The notes under the pieces were generated by a model. The model was not told the origin of the DNA and did not search any database. It worked only from the letters and a program-made list of their open reading frames with translations. A DNA stretch of 64,000 nt from Tupaia tana (lineage: Eukaryota; Chordata; Mammalia; Scandentia; Tupaiidae). The stretch is from contig JAKSZU010000011.1 in assembly GCA_026018925.1 (NCBI GenBank), forward strand, positions 11,419,485 through 11,483,484, written 5' to 3'. The position numbers and the translations under genes were made by a program. Positions 39,083-50,106 of this stretch are shown here, piece after piece. Position 1 is the stretch's first letter; every line of letters begins with the position of its first letter.

Positions 39083-39423
39083 ACTACTATGAATTCTAAG
39101 TTGGTTAACACGTGAGTATATTGTTTCCTTATAAAAAATAAAACAATTCTAGGATGGCTAAACTAAGTCTCTTATGGGGGCTACGTAACCCAACCTCAAT
39201 CTCTCCTAGTTTATTTTGTTTCTAACTTCAGCACTGGATATATCATCCCAAAGTAACATTTCCAAATATTTCATCAACACACAGCAAAATCATATATATA
39301 GTATTATGCAAGCAGAATGCTCAACAATGAGATTGAGGATTTTTATTTTTATTTTTATTTTGGGGGGGGGGGATAAGCACAAAGCTAAGTCATTCTCTTT
39401 CTACAAAAATAAAATATATCAGA

Positions 39424-39734
39424 CTAAAAGTGGGAAGTATTTTGCTTCTTGTAATTCATAATCCTGTCTGGAACTCTGCCTCTCCCTTCCAACATCATTT
39501 TGTCTTGATAGACATGAACTGTGCCAAAAGCTTGGCTGTTCGGAGCTGTTTCAATAACTCCCTCTAGGTTAACATGGTGCACTCCAAAAGGATCCTCTGA
39601 GTAGCCACCATCATGAGTGTGACCAGCAAAGAAACACACTACACACTCGTGAGACCAAATGACTGCGAGGGCATCTCTATAGTTCCAGGCCAGGCACACG
39701 CTGTCAGAGGACTCTGGGTAAATGGGAAGATGGC
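39424..39734 (-). CDS. ADPRM: ADPRM coding exon 3 and stop
   Basis: Acceptor 'ttttaaccaacag' at 39735. Encodes SHLPIYP, C253, '[17 protein letters not shown]' and the C-terminus to KQNTSHF, stop at 39424. Confidence 0.96.
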
Positions 39735-42700
39735 CTGTTGGTTAAAAGAAAGAAGAGTTATGAACCAGATAACAAATATCTCTTCTTAAGATAAATGGCT
39801 AAAGGCTAGTACACAGAGAAACAAAGTGTATTGCTACCTCATTATCAAAATGGACCGAGACCAGAGAGAATCATATACGTGACAAGCTAGGCTATCTACA
39901 GCCACGTCTCTGGAGCACAGAAAGAAGGGTCAGACAGTTCACAGGTGAGGAGGTGGGACAGGCTACTGCAGAGGCAGAATGGAGATCTCTGAGGCCTACA
40001 TAGGGTCTCAAACTGCACAAACACCAAGAAACATTGAGGACATCTTATGCGGGGCAGTTGCAAAGCCAGCCAGAAACCAGACAGATGCTGCACTAGAATC
40101 CAGTTCACTGATCTCCTTAAATATGAATGCTACAGGGACCAGCAGGTGGCGTGGTGGTTAAGGCTCCCACATGGCCGACCACGGTAGGAGTCCTACACCT
40201 GGTGGCTTGCTTTCTCACTTTCCTCTCTCTCTCTCTGGTCAAATGAAAATGAAGGAATGAATGAATAAATAAATAAATAAATCTTTAAAAAAATATGAAT
40301 GCTACATAAACAGACATGATGCTAACTCAAAGAACAGCTTAAGGACAGGTCATGGATTAGGTGTCATTTATATAAACACGCAATGCCTCAGAACTGATTC
40401 CCGGGACTTTAAATATGCCCAAAAGGTCATCGCAGCCATTCTCTCTTTATGGATGAGAAAACTGGTTAAAGCAGAGAGGATTTGAACCAGTTCTTAAAGG
40501 AGGTATGTGAGAGGACAGCCAGGAGAATGCCACATTCTTTGTGCCCATACATCTATGAGCCCATTCATAGTTATCACTCTCAAGTACAAGTACCATAGCA
40601 CACTGGTCTTTGCTTCTTCCCATCAGATTACTTTCCTTTTTTGTTACTATTCATTTTTATTCTGATATTTAAACTTAAACATGTTTTTACTTAATATCTA
40701 TTTGTAATACAAGTAAAATAAGTGGGACAGACCCTCTAAAGCAGGAAAAGAATACAAGTGTTCATGCTCACTTGCATGCATGCCTACTACACCGTGTGCG
40801 TGCGCGCGCGCGCGCACACACACACATACAATCAACTTCAAGCTGTGATAGGTATGGGCTGAGTCCAAAAGCATTATGACTTTCCAGGATCCAGAAGCCA
40901 ATGACTCATCCATCAAGTCTCTGCAGTATGTGGTCCAGTTGGTCACTGCTTTCTCCTTGAAGCACCTGGCTTCCAGGATACCACTCATTTTCCTACTGGT
41001 GTCTTCCTAGTTTCCTCCAATCTCGATGGCCTCCAACTTTCATCTCCTTTGCTGGTTTCTCCTCATTTCCTCGATGTCTCAGCAGGAGTGTCTAATTGCT
41101 TGCCCTTCTCTACCTGCACCTAAGACCTTGGCAATCTCCATAATTTATGTAACTTTAAATGACATCCATATCCTTCAAACTTCCACATTTATATATCTAG
41201 CCCAAACCTATAATCTAAATTTCAGATTCATACGTCTGAACCGCCTATTCAACATTCCCTCTAATAGGCATTCAAAACTCAGTATTTCTAAACCTCAATC
41301 CCTGCCCTCTCCACCTAAGTCCCTCATCCTACAATGCTCCCATCTCAGCTAATGGCAATTCTATACTTCCAGCTGCATGGTTGAAACTTAAAAAGTAGGT
41401 AAAATGACCTGAGAGTAATCAAAATGAAAATTAAAAAATAAACAAAAATAGCATTTCAATTAAACTTTAACATATAAACTTCACTGAAGAAAATGTGAAT
41501 CATTTGGTTGTTAAAGGTTTGCTGATCCAGGTTCTAACTTACAGCAAATGACAGAAGAAATGTGAAGAGACTGCTTACATAGAGAGATGCACTGTTGTCA
41601 GTAAAAACAAAAGAACAGAATACAGGATGGCGTGGGGAAGGGGACTGGGATGTAACACTAGATTCTAGTCTCAGTTCTGTCAGTAGCTGTATGATTTTAG
41701 CTATGCAGTTGAATCCCTTTGGACTTTGGTCACTTTATCTTCAATATTAAAGGGTTTGGCTATATGATTTCTAAGTCCCTTTCAGCTTCACTGCTCTAAA
41801 GTATCAGGCAGCCTAGCAGTGGAAAACTAATAAGCAGACACTGGCGAAGAAATCAAGAAGTACTTTGCTTTCTAGGCTGGCCACATAACATAGTGTTTAC
41901 GTACTACCTATTAGGGAGCCAGACCCCACATGGCTAACCACAGTTCCAATCTCAGCCCTGGCGACTTGAAAAGCACACTAGGCATGTGTGTGCATGTGTA
42001 TGTGTGCTATAATCCTACAGGATGGAGAAATGGTGGAGACGGGGCTGCAACATGGCCATGCCCATTGGGGTCTCTCTATCTCGTGTGTGTGGAGGGATTT
42101 CTTTCTCTCTGGAGAGTGCATGGATCCTCTGACAATAAAAAATAACTAACAGAAGACATACCTTAATTTCTGAGACCACTTACTGTAGGGCCAAGCAGTG
42201 TCCCTTATTCTAATAACCCCTAAGGGTACTTCATCTTTACTAAGCCTTGACTGATACTTGATATTTCAACAGTAGCAGAGATATGGTTGCTCCATCTGCA
42301 TGTTTCCATCAATGTAAGGTTAATAGTGAAAACTACATTTATAGATTGAACTATAATTTTATTTTACCAACCACCTAAATAGCCTATCAGTTTCAAGGGA
42401 TTTTCATAATCATAATTTCATTTGATGCAATATTGAGAAAACTGCAGTTTGTAGGTTCAGTGTTTGTCCTAGGTGCCACAGTTCAAACAAACCAGAACCA
42501 GAATGGTACCCCATCCTTCTGGGTCTCAGTCCAGTCTACTTAGCTATTATGCCACATCAATTCCAAACAAGGGCTGTAAAGTCAACTCCCAAACCAAGAC
42601 CACCAGTCATACTGCAAATCCAAATTCCATTCTTCATGTGTACATTGGTGTGTGTATGTATGTGCACACATGTGAGTGTGTTTTATGTACCTCCAGATTC

Positions 42701-45404
42701 CTATAATCTCTGATGCCAGTGTATTTCTCAAAGATGAGTCTAGGCCCAACCTGATGGTATGGTTGGTAATGAACTGAACCACAGTGCTGGAATCCACATG
42801 GTAAATCACTGGTTCAGATCCCTGAGCCTGCCTGAAAATACGCTGGGCAAGTGCACTCATACCTAAGAGAAGTTGGTCGGCTGAGGAAGGGGCACTATAG
42901 CATGGCAAGACCCTGTCAAGGGTGCCCCACTGTCTTTCTCTCTCTCCTCATGAGTGCATGCTCTTTATCATGAATAAAATAAGAACTAAACTTTAGAAAA
43001 ATTATTTTGGACCAGCCAGTTGCATGGTGGTTAAGTAGTTGGATCCCACATGGCCAACCACATGGTTCAAGTCCCAGATTAACAGCTTAAAAAACACACC
43101 CCTGTGTGTATGTATGTTTTTTCCCCAAAATCCCAAAAGGAGAAATGGAAAAGGGATTGTGACATGACCCTCTCCCATGAGGGGAAGAGGGTGATTTCTC
43201 ACTTTTTCTTTCTCTCTTCCAGTGAGCATGCATACCTTCTAGCAAATGAAAGGAAAAAAAAAGTTTAAGAAAAAGAAAGAAAGAAAGAAAAAAAATACAT
43301 ATATAATTTCCTGTGACCATGTGGTAGATACAGTTAGAGAACTGAAGGGTCCTGCTGCCAGTTGAGTCTGTAACACTCTGCCCACAACATCAGCAGTGCT
43401 TCACCCAGGCAGGGGTGGCCTTGTCTGATGGCCACTTCACAGAAGGTCAGGGCTCCTAAGGCTGAGATTTCATGGGGCTCAAACCAAATTTCTCATTTAA
43501 AAGTACTACATAGATTGATCCCACTTGGGGAAATTCTACTTGAAACCTTAAAAAGCCAGCTCACAAGTTCTATGATATGACAGGATGTTTTTGTTAAAGT
43601 TTTTTTCCTGACACAGCCTGAAATGTTAATCTTACATTCAAGTTGGTTTTCCATAAAAAAATTTAAGCTAAGAACTCACTGTATAAAAAGAAGATATCAA
43701 AACATAAATATCAGTAACATGCTTTAAAAGCTCACTCTTCCTAGTTTTTAAAAGGCTTGTGTAATAGATCATTTAAATACTTACTCACGATCACCACCTT
43801 TTCCTGGTTTTTGTCAGAGAACGTAAGAACTTCATTCAACCAGTTCAGCTGTTCTTGGCTGAATCCTCCATTAAATTGGACAAACTGAGGCTCAGAAAGT
43901 CCTGAAAAGAATTTGTAAGTCAGGCCCATCAACTGTCATTTCCCCCTCACCTGGACATTCAAATATAGCTAATACTGAATTTCTTTTCTGGTTCGTTTCT
44001 TTAAAAATGTGTTAGCAGATTAGCAGCAATCTACTTATAATAAGAAATCACAAGACTTTGGAGTAATATATAAATCAATCACATGGCATCTTACTCCTAG
44101 TCTTGACTCTCCTCTGCTTCCTTCACTGGCTTTCCATTACATTGAAAAGAAATACAAACTCCTCACTAAGTTCACTGAGCCACTCCATATTCTAGCCTTT
44201 TTTTGCTCCTCCAAACCATCTTGTACCCACTGGCCCTTTTCTGTGTTCTTCAACAACGGAAAAGTCTTCTCATCCCACTTAGCACCTTTCTGTTTGTTTT
44301 TCCCTGTCTGCTAACCTCCTACCCCTGTTCATCCCAAGGATGGCTCCTTCCTTCTGTATAGGTATTAGCTTAAATGTTTTACCCCTCAGAGAGGCTTTTA
44401 ATGGTCACTACTGAATACAGTACCTTCAGTCCTTTTCTAGACCAGTCTATAACCTCAATTTCTTTGTTGCATTTATCACTGGCAGATATTATTTTGTTTC
44501 ATTTGTTATTTGTCTTTCCCACCTACTTCTTTTGTTAGCTTTATTCCACCAATTAAAAAGAAAAAAAAAAAAAAAAGCTATACTGTTAGTACTGCTTATA
44601 GCTCTGGCTAGCAAGACCTAGAATATATGAATCTTGAAACAACTATAACCAATCCATGTGATATCAGGCTTGTGAGAAAACCTGACCCTGAACAACAGGA
44701 CAATATATTTTTACCTTAATCGTCCATCTTCCTGCTGAATAAAAGGCAGTTGAAGAATTTAAAGACAATGTTATTAGACTCTCAGCTCAAAAGAATAATT
44801 CACCTTGAGGACTATTCAATTCCGTATTTGGATTGTGCTCCTTCAATATCTTCATACACTGCTGGTATTTTGGAGAAGATTGATCCATGCCCAAGACACT
44901 CAAGTCATAAGCATCGAGCAAAATGAACCGGAACTTAGGGAATGGTACAAAATGATAAGCATAATAATTCTCAGAAGGCACGGTCTCGGGATGATGTAGA
45001 ATATGGTCTTCTAGAAACTTTGTGTTAAGTTGAGAGTTCGTTAAATAGTCTCTACTGAAGTTATAGAATTCATGATTTCCCCATGTATGATGAACTGGGA
45101 CTTTAAGCATTTTGAACACGTTCATAACAAGTTCCAGGGCCTGTTCAGATTTTTTATACTGTGCGTTATATCCATCAATGATGTCTCCGAGCTGAAGGAC
45201 ACAACAGGGGGTGCTACTTTCCGTATTCCAGTCTTCGATGGCACCCTGCAAGTGAAGAAGACTATGTCGGTAGTATCTCCTCCGGTTTCCTTGGAAATTA
45301 TAGCCATCTTCTAAATCTGCATACTGAATATCTGCTATAACTCCAAAGGAGAAGAGACGTTCTGAATTCTCACTTAGGGTTCCAGGATTGGGCTTATCAT
45401 CCAT
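39424..45404 (-). CDS. ADPRM: Manganese-dependent ADP-ribose/CDP-alcohol diphosphatase
   Basis: Three coding exons, 45404-44804, 43901-43785 and 39734-39424, give 342 residues, the length I recall for human. The enzyme is a metallophosphatase-fold pyrophosphatase; family members hydrolyse ADP-ribose and CDP-alcohols with Mn2+. Metal-site motifs are all present: D25 and Q27 in 'GVIADIQ', 'LQLGDIID' with D74, 'WGNHEFYN' with N110/H111, 'VSHLPIYP' with H241 and 'AGHTHDGG' with H278/H280. Residues F37, L196 and C253, described as specificity positions in the rat enzyme, are also present. Start ATG 45402-45404 opens the conserved MDDKPNP; a 3' splice site at 45421 shows a separate 5' noncoding exon, expected near the SCO1 CpG island. 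The stop TAG is at 39424-39426. No disabling change seen. Confidence 0.97.
40135..40290 (+). mobile_element. Short-form tRNA-derived SINE in ADPRM intron
   Basis: 'gggaccagcaggtggcgtggtgg' head with a 15-base gap in the head region, 'ctggtggcttgctttctcac', (AAAT)n tail. Exact 16-base repeats 'aaatatgaatgctaca' at 40119-40134 and 40291-40306. Confidence 0.95.
40425..40505 (-). mobile_element. MIR SINE fragment
   Basis: 'cattctctctttatggatgagaaaactgg' and 'gaggatttgaaccag' follow the reverse MIR core. Confidence 0.55.
40794..40828. repeat. Alternating purine-pyrimidine (GT/GC/CA) tract
   Basis: 35 bases of strictly alternating G/T, G/C and C/A in ADPRM intron 2; a potential Z-DNA tract. Confidence 0.9.
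40985..41400. other. Old repeat-like intron DNA, unassigned
   Basis: 'cctcaatccctgccctctccacc' and 'cccatctcagctaatggcaattc' resemble an old interspersed repeat, but I cannot place the family. Confidence 0.35.
41655..41812 (+). mobile_element. MIR SINE fragment
   Basis: 'ctagattctagtctcagttctgtcag...tgaatccctttggactttggtcactttatctt' follows the MIR order. Confidence 0.6.
41876..42150 (+). mobile_element. tRNA-derived SINE
   Basis: Sense copy: 'ggctggccacataacatagtg' head, 'ctataatcctacaggatgg' middle, 'ggagagtgcatggatcctctgac' end. Confidence 0.75.
42151..42727. other. ADPRM intron DNA
   Basis: No feature recognised besides a short GT/TATG-rich run near 42645-42690. Confidence 0.45.
42728..42985 (+). 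mobile_element. Old tRNA-derived SINE
   Basis: Sense diverged copy: 'cccaacctgatggtatggttgg' head, 'ctggttcagatccctg' B-box region, 'tcctcatgagtgcatgctctttatc' end. Confidence 0.65.
43009..43262 (+). mobile_element. tRNA-derived SINE
   Basis: Sense copy: 'ggaccagccagttgcatggtgg' head, 'ccccaaaatcccaaaagg' middle, 'catgcataccttctagcaaatg' end, AAAG-rich tail to about 43295. Confidence 0.85.
43296..43784. other. ADPRM intron DNA
   Basis: No gene or repeat recognised up to exon 2. Confidence 0.45.
43785..43901 (-). CDS. ADPRM: ADPRM coding exon 2
   Basis: 117 bases between acceptor 'tcttttcag' and donor 'GTAAGT'. Encodes '[20 protein letters not shown]' to VVIV plus one base. A competing 'GTGAGT' lies four bases upstream, but only the GTAAGT donor keeps the frame into exon 3. 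Confidence 0.95.
44095..44555 (+). mobile_element. L2 LINE fragment
   Basis: L2 3' order: 'ccttcactggctttccattac', 'aaactcctcactaagttc', 'tgtgttcttcaac', 'ctcagagaggcttttaatgg', 'tttgttgcatttatcactgg'. Lies in ADPRM intron 1-2. Confidence 0.7.
44804..45404 (-). CDS. ADPRM: ADPRM coding exon 1 (residues 1-200)
   Basis: Starts at the ATG; the acceptor for this exon is at 45421 ('ttgtttag'). Donor 'CAAG|GTGAAT' at 44803. Holds the first three metal-binding motifs. Phase 1 at the donor. Confidence 0.96.
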
Positions 45405-45474
45405 AACCTCCAACCCAGTTTCTAAACAAAGATTAAAAAGACAATTAGGTTTTAAACACTTTCATTTAATTTTT

Positions 45475-45716
45475 AAAAATAATTATTTTAATTTGCTATG
45501 AGGCACATATGCTCACAGCAGAAACAGAGGGAGGAAAGTGAGAAAACATTCCCCAGAGAGGATGGTTATACTACAATCCCTTCTCCATTCTCCTCTCCTC
45601 TCCTTTTTGGCATGCATGCACACACATTTAGTGTGTCCCTCAAGCCACCAGGTCTAGGATTCAAAATGCCATGTGGGATCTGGCCACCCCAACCACCATG
45701 CCACCAGGTGGCCCAT
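45475..45716 (-). mobile_element. tRNA-derived SINE (long form)
   Basis: Antisense diverged copy, 'gctatgaggcacatatgctcac' to 'ccaccatgccaccaggtggcccat'. Same strand as ADPRM. Confidence 0.8.
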
Positions 45717-45824
45717 ACACACCTTAATTTTCTGACTGGACAGAAGAAAATGGTAAAATGATTATTAAACTTAACAGTTAATTTTCTCGGAAACTTGATA
45801 TAGAGAAGATGCATGGGTTTTAGA

Positions 45825-45935
45825 GCCCAACAGTTTAGGTCTAAATCACCAAGCCTCTCACATGTGCCAGTTTTCTCTTCTGTAAGATAAATGACAATCT
45901 CTATCCTTCAGAGTAACCATTTACAATAGGGTACT
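45825..45935 (+). mobile_element. MIR SINE fragment
   Basis: 'gagcccaacagtttaggtctaaatcacc...cagttttctcttctgtaagataaatgacaatc' follows the MIR order. Confidence 0.6.
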
Positions 45936-46019
45936 AGCCTACTTATGAACAGGTATTCTAATTCTAGTTAAGTCAAATTCAAGTCTGGAGTAATTTTTAA
46001 TTTTTAAGAAACATACACT

Positions 46020-46553
46020 TGGGGGAGAGGAGCAGCAGGTGGTGTGGTGGTTAAGGTGCCAGACTGCCATATGGTTAACTGAGGTTTGAGTCCTGGACCT
46101 GATGGCTTGAAAAATCAGGCTGGGGGGAACCAGCAGTTAACGTAATGGCTATGTCACTGGACTCCCACGTAGTTGACCGCGGTTCGCGTCCCGGACCCGG
46201 TGGCTTAAAACTCACGCCGGGCGCATGTGCGTGCGTGACCAAGATCCCGAGAGGAGAATGGAGGAGAAGGGATTGCGGCGTGACCATCCCCCTGGGGGGT
46301 GATTTCTCGCTTTCTGTCTCTATGTCTCTCTCTGTCTGTCTGACGAGTGCACGCGCCCTATAGCGAAAACCTCTCAAAAAAAAAAAAAAATCAGGCTGGA
46401 CACATGTGCATGTATGTCCAAAATCCCAGGAGAAGAAGGGATTGTGGGGTGGCTACCCATTCTATGGGGTGATTTCTCATTTTCCCTCTCATTGTCTCTC
46501 ACTGTCTCTCTCTCTCTCTTTCTTTGGTGAGCATACATGCCCTATCATGAAAA
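46020..46553 (+). mobile_element. tRNA-derived SINE carrying a younger SINE
   Basis: Host copy 46020-46123 continues at 46386-46553 after the nested element. Flanks 'aagaaacatacact' (46006) and 'aagaaacatatact' (46554) are its target repeats. Confidence 0.88.
46124..46385 (+). mobile_element. tRNA-derived SINE (young) nested in SINE
   Basis: Near-consensus, CpG-rich full-length copy between exact repeats 'aaaaatcaggctgg' at 46110-46123 and 46386-46399. Confidence 0.95.
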
Positions 46554-46567
46554 AAGAAACATATACT

Positions 46568-47050
46568 CAAGCCAGCTGGTGGCATGGCGGTTAAGGCACT
46601 GGGTCCCACAGGGTCAACTCCATGGTTTGAGTCCCAGACCCTGTGGCTTGAAAAATATGCTGAATGGAGGGGAAGAGCATAGGAAATCTGGGGAGAAAAT
46701 GGAGAGGTAAGACACTTGTGGGACACAGATAGGGTTTATTATCTATTGACGAGGATGTGTATAATAGTCTCAACTGGGCTGGACTGAGGTGTAAAGCATT
46801 CACAATCTAAATGATGTATAGTGATGTAATGAATGAGTAATAACTAAAATTTTTTTAAATAAAAAAAATTTTTTTAAAAATAAAAATATGCTGGGCACAT
46901 ATGTATGTATGCACAAAATCCTGAGAAGAAAATCAAAGAGAAGGGATTGTGGCATGATCATCTTGCCTGGTAGGTGATTTCTCAGTTTCTCTCTTTCTCT
47001 GTCTCTATCTGGCAAGCACACCCAACCTATAATAAAAATCTTGAAAGAAA
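46568..47050 (+). mobile_element. tRNA-derived SINE split by a 219-base insert
   Basis: 'gccagctggtggcatggcgg' head to 'cttgaaaaatatgctg', then after the insert 'ggcacatatgtatgtatgcac' to 'ctataataaaaatcttg'. It begins where the previous SINE ends. Confidence 0.85.
46663..46881 (+). mobile_element. Retroposed insert of unknown source
   Basis: 219 bases with an A/T-rich 3' end, flanked by exact repeats 'aaaaatatgctg' at 46651-46662 and 46882-46893, so it was inserted by target-primed reverse transcription. It has no SINE motifs; a 5'-truncated L1 3' end or a host transcript end is possible. Confidence 0.7.
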
Positions 47051-47207
47051 AAAATACACTCATTGTACACGCACATGCACACACATACTACATACCCCCT
47101 TTCACAAATACCAGGTAATTCTATCAAAACTTCTGGATTGGTTTGGAAGATTGTGTACTATGCTCATTCTTTGTACTTTATACATTGGAATCCCATTGTG
47201 GTTATTT

Positions 47208-47737
47208 CATGTCAGGCTGTTGTGCCCCAGTCACGAAGTTCCCAAAAGACCAGCAGGGAGCCGTTCGATGTAAGCACATGAGGGTCGCTTTTATTCAGGC
47301 TTGAGCCAGGACTCCCAATCTCATGGACACAGCAGGTCAGAGTTGAGAGTCCTGGTGTTAGATGGGCTGGGTTTTTATTTGGCTGTTGCGGGGGAGGTCG
47401 AGGGGTGCTGAGGAATGCACTCAGCAGCTACACATTGGCTGTAGATTACAGGGAGTGTAGCTTTTCTGGTTTATCTCGTCTGTTTTTCTCAGCAGAAAAG
47501 TTACTTTCGGTTTCTGGTATCTCCTTTGTTTTCTCTCCTTGGTCAGTCCCGGTGGGTGATGGTCTCATGACTTTTACCTACTGACAAGCTTGCCTCCTTG
47601 AAATGGCGCCAATTCTCAGCAAGGTGGGTTTAACAAAATGGAGTTGCCCCGAAAGAAATGAAGTCACTCTGGCCCTTCAAGGCTGAGTCTTTTCTCTTTG
47701 TTAGTGGGTCAGTCACTTGCAATAAAGGTTCTCACAA
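47208..47737 (-). mobile_element. Solo LTR of an endogenous retrovirus (fossil)
   Basis: Begins TGTCAGG and ends CTCACA on plus. The minus strand carries a polyadenylation signal 'gaataaaagcg' followed by an R/U5-like end, typical of an LTR. No inner coding part lies next to it, so it looks like a solo LTR. Exact ends and family are uncertain. Confidence 0.55.
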
Positions 47738-48071
47738 TTATATCTGAAGAAACCAGGGGAAGCAGTAATGATATGAAAGGAGAGAAATTATTTTTAACTG
47801 ATAAAACAGTATGAAATGGCACTGATATGACTACTGCCATTTTTGTGAGCAGAAGTTCCTGGTTCTTTAATAGTTGGACTCTAATTTGAACCAGGTTTTT
47901 AAAAATGCTTAATATTAAGCCCTTCTACCCTATAACCCAAACCAAAAACATGAAATCTTTTCTTCTTACACATGCTCTGCCCTGCCTCAGTGACCAAAAA
48001 AGAACAAGCGATTTAAACTTGAAAAAAGTATTATTTACTAGATTCTTTAAAATCTAAACTTATAATCTCTT

Positions 48072-48246
48072 TTTAAGAATTATTTTATTCAATTTTATTT
48101 ATTTGTATATTTAAGTTTGACCAGAGAGAGACAGAGAAAGAGAGAGAGAGAAAGTGAGAAAGCAAGCTGCCAAGTCTAGGACTTGAACCACAGTCAGCCA
48201 TGTGTGAGTCTAGTGCCCTTAACTACCACACCACCTGGCAGCCCCA
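48072..48246 (-). mobile_element. Short-form tRNA-derived SINE
   Basis: Antisense short form: 'agtttgaccagagagagacagag' to 'ccacaccacctggcagcccc', flanked by 'taatctctttttaa'-type repeats at 48063 and 48252. Confidence 0.88.
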
Positions 48247-48684
48247 AAACATAATCTCTTAAAGAAGACAATAATTAAAACAAAAATCAAAGACTGAGAT
48301 CCTTAATTATCAACTGGTTTTGTTATGACTATAAACAATAAGCTGTGGTGTCCGACTTTATTAAAACTTAGTTGTTTCTAAAAATTGATTTGACTTTCTA
48401 AAGTTACATCTGGGGTCCTGGTCTCCAGTCATTTGCCCAATATACCTACAGAGTTCCTATTTAATTCTCTGCAGACATGTGAATTTCCAATTGGAAGCAT
48501 ACTGCCATCACAGATGGAGTAAGGTCAGACTTCAGTTTAACTTATTTGAGAATTGGGAACTTCTTTTCATTCTAAAACTGTTGCTGCTAATGGCCCGCTC
48601 CTTATCTAATCCACCCATTTATCAGCTTTGGCTATTTTCCTTTCTTCCTTAATCTGTCTGGGTATAACTGGTAAAACAGCACCA
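48247..48684. other. ADPRM intron/upstream DNA
   Basis: Nothing recognised. Confidence 0.4.
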
Positions 48685-48938
48685 GAGAGTCACCCAGTGG
48701 CATGGTGGTTAAGACTGCTAAATTCCACACGGTTGAACGGCCCACACTCGGAGGCTTGGAAAACATGCCAGGAGCATGTGCATACATGCCCAAAATCACA
48801 AAAGGAAGGGCAAATGGAGGAGAAGGGATTGGGGCATGACCATCCCCTATGGAGGGGTGCTTTCTCACTTTCTTTTTCTTTCTATGTCTCTCTCTCTTTG
48901 GCGAACATACATGCCCTCTAGCAAATTTTTATTTTAAA
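48685..48938 (+). mobile_element. tRNA-derived SINE
   Basis: Sense copy: 'agtcacccagtggcatggtgg' head, 'cccaaaatcacaaaagg' middle, 'atgccctctagcaaatt' end. Confidence 0.85.
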
Positions 48939-50090
48939 AAGTACCAGAAAAAGAGTTGGGTATTTTCATTTTGTTTCCTCATTTCTTCCTACACTCTCCA
49001 GCTAAAATCCCACTAGATATCAAGTCAGTAAATACATATTCAGATGGTATAAAAGATTTGAAAGGTAGAGAACTCAGATACAATTATAAGCAACATAAAA
49101 CTCATTTAAATCAGCCAGAAAATCTCCTGTCTTGTTATGTTTCAAGTATTTGTGATTCCAAGTACAGATTAATAAGAGAATCAAAACAGAAGATAATTTA
49201 GCAAGTATAACAGATAAGCATTATTACAAAAGCTTAAGAGGAAACTATTTCTGGGAATGCTCTTATCCTCTGCCAAACAAGCTTGTTTGATTGTTATGTT
49301 TAAACTCAGAGCATTTGTGGTGACACAGTGTACTGTGGATCTCCTAGAAGGAATTTGGTCTCAATTAATTTGATGTGCTTTCCAACAGACAACTGTTATT
49401 TTTGACCACCCAGTATTCATTCCTGTTCTTTGGGTAACAACATCCCAATTACCCCTTAGGCAGCCACCCCATTCCCCACCCTCTTCCATAGGCCAGGCCC
49501 AGGTCACCTGTGTGCTGCTCTCCTCTAAGGTGGGGGAAGAGATCCATGTGGTTTGACCTTCATGCTCTGGTATGGGGAGCAGCAGATGACCTGGGCCTGG
49601 CATACAGAAGTCCAGTTTCCCTCAGGTCAATTAGGGGCAGGCAAGTAACTCAAGCTGGGTCAACAATCATCAGCCAGGGGACATGTGCTAAAACTACTAG
49701 CCAAATGCTGCCACTACTTCTGCTAAGCTGATCACTAAGACTCCACTTTCTGGGGAAGTTAACTGAAAAGAAACCCAAGAAAGAAACAAATCTAAATGAT
49801 GGAAAGAAACAGATTCCTGGGAATAGTAGTTGAATATTCAGATCCACTTGTCCCTACGAACTACCCTTGGTCATTTAGTCCTACCAGCCCAAAATTCCCC
49901 TTTGAGCTTAAAACCAAACTAAATTCATTGTCTACCATTTGATAGCAAAAATCTTGCCCAAAATACCTACTACTGGAATACACCTCAGATTAGGGAGATT
50001 CAAGGTTATACTATGACTGGCAACCTTTTAAGAAAAAATTATTCTATGTGGAAAGGGGCATACACTTGAAAACAGTGATGTGTTCTGAGG
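48939..50090. other. DNA between ADPRM exons, no gene recognised
   Basis: About 49365-49800 has the look of an old interspersed repeat ('aaactactagccaaatgctgcc', 'ctgatcactaagactcc'), not placed. Open frames here have no family features. Confidence 0.4.
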
Positions 50091-50106
50091 CAGAAGAGAG
50101 ATCCGA

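Noticed and set aside
45405-45413. N-terminal extension of ADPRM
   Set aside because: It depends on a TTG start; the ATG at 45402-45404 matches the known protein start.
46124-46200. Possible tRNA genes at A-box/B-box matches
   Set aside because: They are SINE heads with disrupted cloverleaf, followed by SINE body and A-tail.
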